In this document: positions 10,915 through 14,298 of the stretch, one piece after another
Layout of the letters: each line of letters opens with the position of its first letter
How positions within the stretch are numbered: position 1 is the stretch's first letter
From: Halocafeteria seosinensis
Taxonomy: Eukaryota > Sar > Bigyra > Bicosoecida
DNA: 14,298 nucleotides
Direction: 5' to 3'
NCBI GenBank assembly: GCA_001687465.1
Contig: LVLI01000545.1
Span: forward strand, 1-14,298
Notes under the pieces: model-generated
Database searches by the model: none
What the model was told of the DNA's origin: nothing
What the model saw: only the letters and a program-made list of their open reading frames with translations
Made by a program: the position numbers and the translations under genes

Positions 10915-11060
10915 AGAGGGGGCACCGAGATGCGGAAGTTTCTCAAGCTGTCAGCTGATGAGTCAGTGATGACGGCCAAACGGTCAGTCTGACTCAGTCT
11001 CGTTGATGCACCACAGCGTGAAGATGTTGGAACGGTTCTGGGTAGGGTTCGCCCCTCACA
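10915..11060 (+). pseudogene. Broken 3'-end fragment of a non-LTR retroelement (copy A)
   Basis: The stretch starting GAGATGCGGAAGTT at 10927 aligns with the end of the retroelement fragment at 12976-13070. Shared blocks are GAGATGCGGAA, CAAGCTG, ATGACGGCCAAAC, CGTGAAGATG and CGGTTC. Copy A has an extra block of about 18 bases around 10951-10968 that copy B lacks, plus further changes that put stops in the reading frame. Only the last 40 or so codons of the element are represented. It lies about 340 bases upstream of the giant gene's start codon, in the opposite orientation to that gene. No product is expected. Confidence 0.65.
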
Positions 11061-11868
11061 CCGCGCAGCATAACCTGTAGTCTACACGCCTTTCGGTAGG
11101 AGTAATACCACATTTCCAGCGGTGTGATTTTTCTTTTCCGCACATGCTCAACGCCCCAAAACCATTCGGGTGATATAACTATTGGGGAGGAGCCTGCCAC
11201 TAAAATGGCCACCATCTAGCCTCCCATGGCGAAACAAGCCCCATTAAAGTTCGTTTGATTAAACTTTCAAAAAATACATGTAGAAGTTGTCCATTGCGAC
11301 GGAGTTCTTGAGCCTGTTAAATACATTTCTGCACAGTGAAAGCGGACAAAAGCTTAACAAAATAATTAATGACTTAGTATCTAATCACACGTGCGACTTT
11401 TTTTATGACCGCTGCTTATTGAATACAATGACCGTCGCCGCCATTGCGGGGGACAAAGAGCGCTCACCGCCATTGCGACCACCACTCAAACCACCTTGGA
11501 AGGTGATTATTCACCAGAAATGGGCAAACGTTATTTGAACAAGTGTTCATACTGTTTATTATCTTTATATCTAACTATATTTTATTCGATAGGAACATGT
11601 CGTTATGCAGGACCCCATGTCTCTTGGAAGGTGGTGTGAAAGAACGGCATCCAAGTCTCGCTATCTGACAAAACTCGATGTATACACAGTGCGAACCCTG
11701 AGACGAACTTATCCTTGGATTTCTAGATATGGAGGATCAATATATGGCTTGGGATAGTGTTCACGTGACTTGGTTCTTCTGCAACAAAAGGGTATCCGCC
11801 AAACCGCAAATCTAGAATCCCACCCCAAGCACCCCAGCCATCAACTTAATTGAAAGGTTTGTTGATGA
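11061..11868. other. Intergenic stretch without a recognisable gene
   Basis: No supported gene. The longest plausible plus-strand reading after an ATG is about 48 codons from 11619 (MSLGRWCERTASKSR...), which I do not recognise. A small direct repeat, CGCCATTGCG, occurs near 11439 and again near 11467. The 11380-11420 and 11540-11600 stretches are A/T-rich. This may be decayed transposon sequence belonging to the hAT remnant that follows. Confidence 0.4.
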
Positions 11869-12480
11869 ATTCATATGGTAGCGTTAAATCAGTGCTGCAT
11901 CTTGTTTAACGAATTGGATTCTGGAACGCAGGACAGGCTGCGCGAAGTTATCGAGAAACATGTCTCAGAAATGCGGCACGCGAAAGAGTTGATCGAGTAC
12001 TATGCTGTTCTTTAACGGTTCGAAAGAAATATAATGATAAGATGCGGGGAACGTTGGAAGTCTTAGATCGACTCTCGGAAGGTATATTTCGAACAGCTGA
12101 TGTCTAGAGAGACATAGAGTATGAATTGCAGCAATACCTGAACCCGAACAAACGGGTTCCCCGGCTGAATAAAAATGGCATAGATTTCGACCCAGCTAAG
12201 CTTCGATGGTACGTTTCGAACAGCTGATGTCTGCGGAGACATAGAGTATGAATTACAGCAATATCTGAACCCGAACAGTCGGATTTCCGGCCTGAATAAA
12301 AGTGCCATAGAACACTTCGAAAGCTTGCGGAATCGGTACTGGGGATGCCCCTCTCTTCCGCGTGTGTGGAACGGTCATTCTCGCTAGTAACAAGACTATA
12401 CGTGAGCATCGCAAAATAAGTAGTCTTTTAAGAACGAGTTATGCGCATCGGCGAACGAGTGGATGATCGATCCTGTTCAG
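11869..12480 (+). pseudogene. Decayed hAT-family transposase, C-terminal part
   Basis: The strongest evidence is RKLAESVLGMPLSSACVERSFSL broken across positions 12317-12390: residues RKLAESVLGMPLSS followed by ACVERSFS. This is the hAT dimerisation-region signature (leucine-rich, then SS-x-x-ER-FS). Upstream in another frame are DIEYELQQYLNPN and DFDPAKLRW (12110-12210), which fit the segment preceding that region in hAT transposases. A first block at 11869-12012 (ALNQCCILFNELDSG...) may be an earlier part but is unproven. Downstream, NELCASANEWMID (from about 12432) continues it in a shifted frame. Frameshifts, stops and an internal duplication show that it is inactive. No terminal inverted repeats or target-site duplication could be assigned. 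Known: hAT transposases act in the nucleus by cut-and-paste. Confidence 0.65.
12081..12312 (+). repeat. Tandem duplication inside the hAT remnant (127-bp period)
   Basis: The block at 12081-12185 is repeated at 12208-12312. Aligned by eye without gaps over 105 positions, I count 16 differences. Both copies encode FRTADV...DIEYELQQYLNPN in the same relative phase. The 22 bases between them belong only to the first copy, which reads DFDPAKLRW there. Confidence 0.9.
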
Positions 12481-12639
12481 CAAAGCTGCAAAGTTAAAGG
12501 CCATGGCTCCATGGAACCATGAGCACAGCTCTCTTACTCTGCGGCAAGGAGATGCTTGTTAATACAAAGCCACAAATATGCAAATTATCCGTTAATCAGT
12601 CAACCTCTTCATGTGAAGGTGCGTATCCATCGAACTTCC

Positions 12640-13101
12640 CCGGGGACGCATGAAAAAGATGAAACCGGGACCCTTCAAAAATCACAACCCTGGTCCGGAA
12701 TCTGTTCAAACTCAACAACCAACGACCACACTGTACGTCGATGTGACAGTGCCGAACCCGCTCACAGGACACAGACTAGCCAGGACAGCCGGAAAACCCT
12801 CACCATCGCCCCAGAAGCGGAGAAGATGAAGCGAACAAATTACGGGCACCTGAGGGACCACAACACGGAAATTATCCCGTTCGCGATAGAGGCGACTGGC
12901 GGGTTCGGGGAAGACGCAATCAAGTTCCTGAGGAGAATTGCCAGGAAAGCACCGGCCTCCCGCTGGGGAACAAGGGAGATGCGGAACTTCCGCAAGCTGA
13001 TGACGGCCAAACTGTCAGTGACGTTGGTGCGCTACAACGTGAAGATGCTGGAGCGGTTCCGGCTAGCGTGTCCCCCCCCCCCCCAAAGTTTCCGTTCTTA
13101 A
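12640..13101 (+). pseudogene. 3'-end fragment of a non-LTR retroelement, frameshifted (copy B)
   Basis: Two frames carry the match. One reads LYVDVTVPNPLTGH at 12731-12772 and stops near 12830. The other continues with KMKRTNYGHL, then EIIPFAIEATGGFGEDA (12871-12921), then FRKLMTAKLSVTLVRYNV, ending at a TAA at 13099-13101. Known: the order D-V-T-V, a K-x-x-x-Y block, then F-x-x-E-x-x-G-x-x-G is found in the region after the reverse transcriptase of many non-LTR elements, and resembles the C-terminal endonuclease-like domain of R2-type elements. The frame change near 12800-12830 marks it as a pseudogene. No reverse transcriptase catalytic motif is present, consistent with a 5'-truncated insertion. 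It shares its last part with the fragment at 10915-11060. Confidence 0.7.
13072..13084 (+). repeat. Run of 13 C at the end of the retroelement frame
   Basis: An uninterrupted C homopolymer follows the codons for RFRLAC. It sits where the similarity to copy A fades, so it may mark the junction or a replication or assembly slippage site. The open frame continues through it for a few codons (PPPP), which may be an artefact of run length. Confidence 0.9.
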
Positions 13102-13392
13102 GTGAGAAACCAGCAGATACGCGTTATGCGGAAGCTAGAAGAGATTCCGGGATCTGATAACGCTGATACAGTCGAAAACCTCCTGAAACCTCAGAGTTAT
13201 TGTAGCTTTTCTTCGGCGTACTGGTGGTGCAGATGACTTTGGCTGTCAAGGTTATTGACAAGTTGTATAATTGTGAGTAGGGCGAGATCTACTCCTATAG
13301 CGTCCATAAGGGAAATCGTTTTTGTCATACACTACGTCTTGCAAACTCCGGCACAGGCATATCATTGTACTACGTAAATTAAAAATACGTTT
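13102..13392. other. Intergenic stretch without a recognisable gene
   Basis: No open frame of note and no RNA-gene pattern was seen. The first bases may still be the untranslated tail of the retroelement fragment. Confidence 0.4.
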
Positions 13393-13674
13393 ATGAAACA
13401 TAATTCGTTGATCAGGCGTGCTGTGACAAAACAGAACTTCACAGCACTGTATTCCTTGCTAGCCTGGTATTGGCAGTTGGAGGCAAGATCAGTGCATGTG
13501 AGCCTCGGCGTGGCGAGTGGAGTGTATCATACAGCAGGAAGGTCAAGAGGATTGTCTAGTTCAATGAGGAAAGCGATTTGCCTTGACCCTGTAAAACCCA
13601 TTGATTTTGGCGATGTTGTAGCTATTGCAGATCGAGAAGCTATGCTCAAACAGCTTGCACTACACGGTATGTAA
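13393..13674 (+). CDS. Hypothetical open frame, 93 codons, unrecognised
   Basis: The frame runs from ATG to TAA. The translation has a plausible mixed composition and ends FGDVVAIADREAMLKQLALHGM. I recognise no domain, signal peptide or membrane segment. It lies in a region of transposon debris, so it may be an exon or relic of a mobile element, or not a gene at all. No convincing promoter or splice partner was found. Confidence 0.2.
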   Translation: MKHNSLIRRAVTKQNFTALYSLLAWYWQLEARSVHVSLGVASGVYHTAGRSRGLSSSMRKAICLDPVKPIDFGDVVAIADREAMLKQLALHGM

Positions 13675-13973
13675 CAGTAAGGTCGATTGTTTCGGGCAAT
13701 TGTGCATGTTTACATGCTAAGAAAACATACGGAAATGAGAGAAATTTTATAGAAAATGAACGTGAGCTGCACGATTCCTATCGCTCTTTTAATGCGATAC
13801 CGTGTGACACTTTTACTGCAGTAAGTGTAATATCAGCGGGAAGTTCACGCAAAAATGGGTGGTGCCAAAAGTGTTATGTCGGGGTGCCCTGCCAGGGCCT
13901 GCCACCCTCTCACAAATGTTTGCCCCAGGTCAAATTATTAGTGCAGTGGCAAAGACCACCATGAAGGCTAACG
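13675..13973. other. Intergenic stretch with a near-perfect palindrome
   Basis: No supported gene. Positions 13807-13828 form an inverted repeat: arms ACACTT and AAGTGT flank the self-complementary core ACTGCAGT, with two extra T on one side. Its role is unknown; it could be a binding site or a short hairpin, or chance. Confidence 0.4.
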
Positions 13974-14255
13974 GTGAGATACAGTTGGAAGGATCTTGTC
14001 AACTGGGTAGGGTTACTTCCAACGCGAACAGATTTGAACAATACTATTGCGGAAGTTAGCCGGGTTTTAACTATTGCGCTTGCCGAATCCATTCGTCAGA
14101 TAAGACCCAACATGGGTCTCCGGGAGCGGGTTTTGAAAGTTTTCAACAATAATACACACTACAGTACTACTGTTTTCAACAAGGTCAAGCATGCTGCCTT
14201 TCAAGCTAGTCTCCAAACTCGATCCACGAGGCGAAAGGCGTCGCAGATGCTTTAG
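13974..14255 (+). CDS. Hypothetical open frame, 93 codons, unrecognised
   Basis: The frame runs from ATG to TAG. It encodes a basic C-terminal half containing RPNMGLRERVLKVFNNN and ending QTRSTRRKASQML. It is predicted to be mostly helical, and the basic tail could bind nucleic acid, but no family is recognised. The window ends 43 bases downstream, so a spliced continuation cannot be excluded. It may be part of a mobile element. Confidence 0.25.
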   Translation: MRYSWKDLVNWVGLLPTRTDLNNTIAEVSRVLTIALAESIRQIRPNMGLRERVLKVFNNNTHYSTTVFNKVKHAAFQASLQTRSTRRKASQML

Positions 14256-14298
14256 CAGTTATACAGGGTTATCTGCAAGTATCATATTGGTAAGGAAG

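Noticed and set aside
12063-12409. Two minus-strand frames of 81 and 101 codons
   Set aside because: They are antisense to the hAT fragment and repeat internally only because of the tandem duplication there.
1-14298. CRISPR array, tRNA, rRNA or prokaryotic operon features
   Set aside because: I saw no regularly spaced repeats, no cloverleaf or rRNA core sequences, and no Shine-Dalgarno-spaced gene series; splice sites indicate a eukaryote.

Overview
The window is eukaryotic nuclear DNA. It has a very large intron-containing gene on the minus strand (about three quarters of the window), with spliceosomal introns of 41-74 nt, GT donors and AG acceptors. A shorter right-hand region holds decayed transposable elements of the eukaryotic hAT and non-LTR retroelement types. 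Small introns in an otherwise dense gene, next to transposon debris, suggest a protist or alga; a red alga is my best guess, but nothing in the window is diagnostic.

Positions 10590 down to 1 (minus strand) form one gene that leaves the window at its 3' end. Three long open stretches lie in three different frames: 9977-6619, 6577-4547 and 4493-1. They join through short introns with the phase preserved, and three small 5' exons add a signal peptide. The joined product has at least 3,429 residues and no stop before the window edge. It is predicted to be secreted, is rich in N-glycosylation sequons, and consists of tandem beta-rich modules. These modules resemble the DUF11 / conserved-repeat domains of bacterial and archaeal surface proteins: a linker such as IVEPSL or FDVVEPAI, then a strand pair, then an AYDV-like motif. 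It is most likely a giant cell-surface, cell-wall or adhesion protein.

Positions 10591-10914 are the upstream region of that gene, with a possible TATA element. Positions 10915-11060 carry a broken copy of the 3' end of a non-LTR retroelement. Positions 11869-12480 hold a decayed hAT transposase C-terminus with an internal tandem duplication. Positions 12640-13101 carry a second, longer copy of the same retroelement 3' end, with a frameshift, ending in a run of 13 C. Positions 13102-14298 contain no recognisable gene, only two short plus-strand open frames of unknown value.

Only the giant gene appears functional; the right-hand third looks like a transposon graveyard upstream of it.
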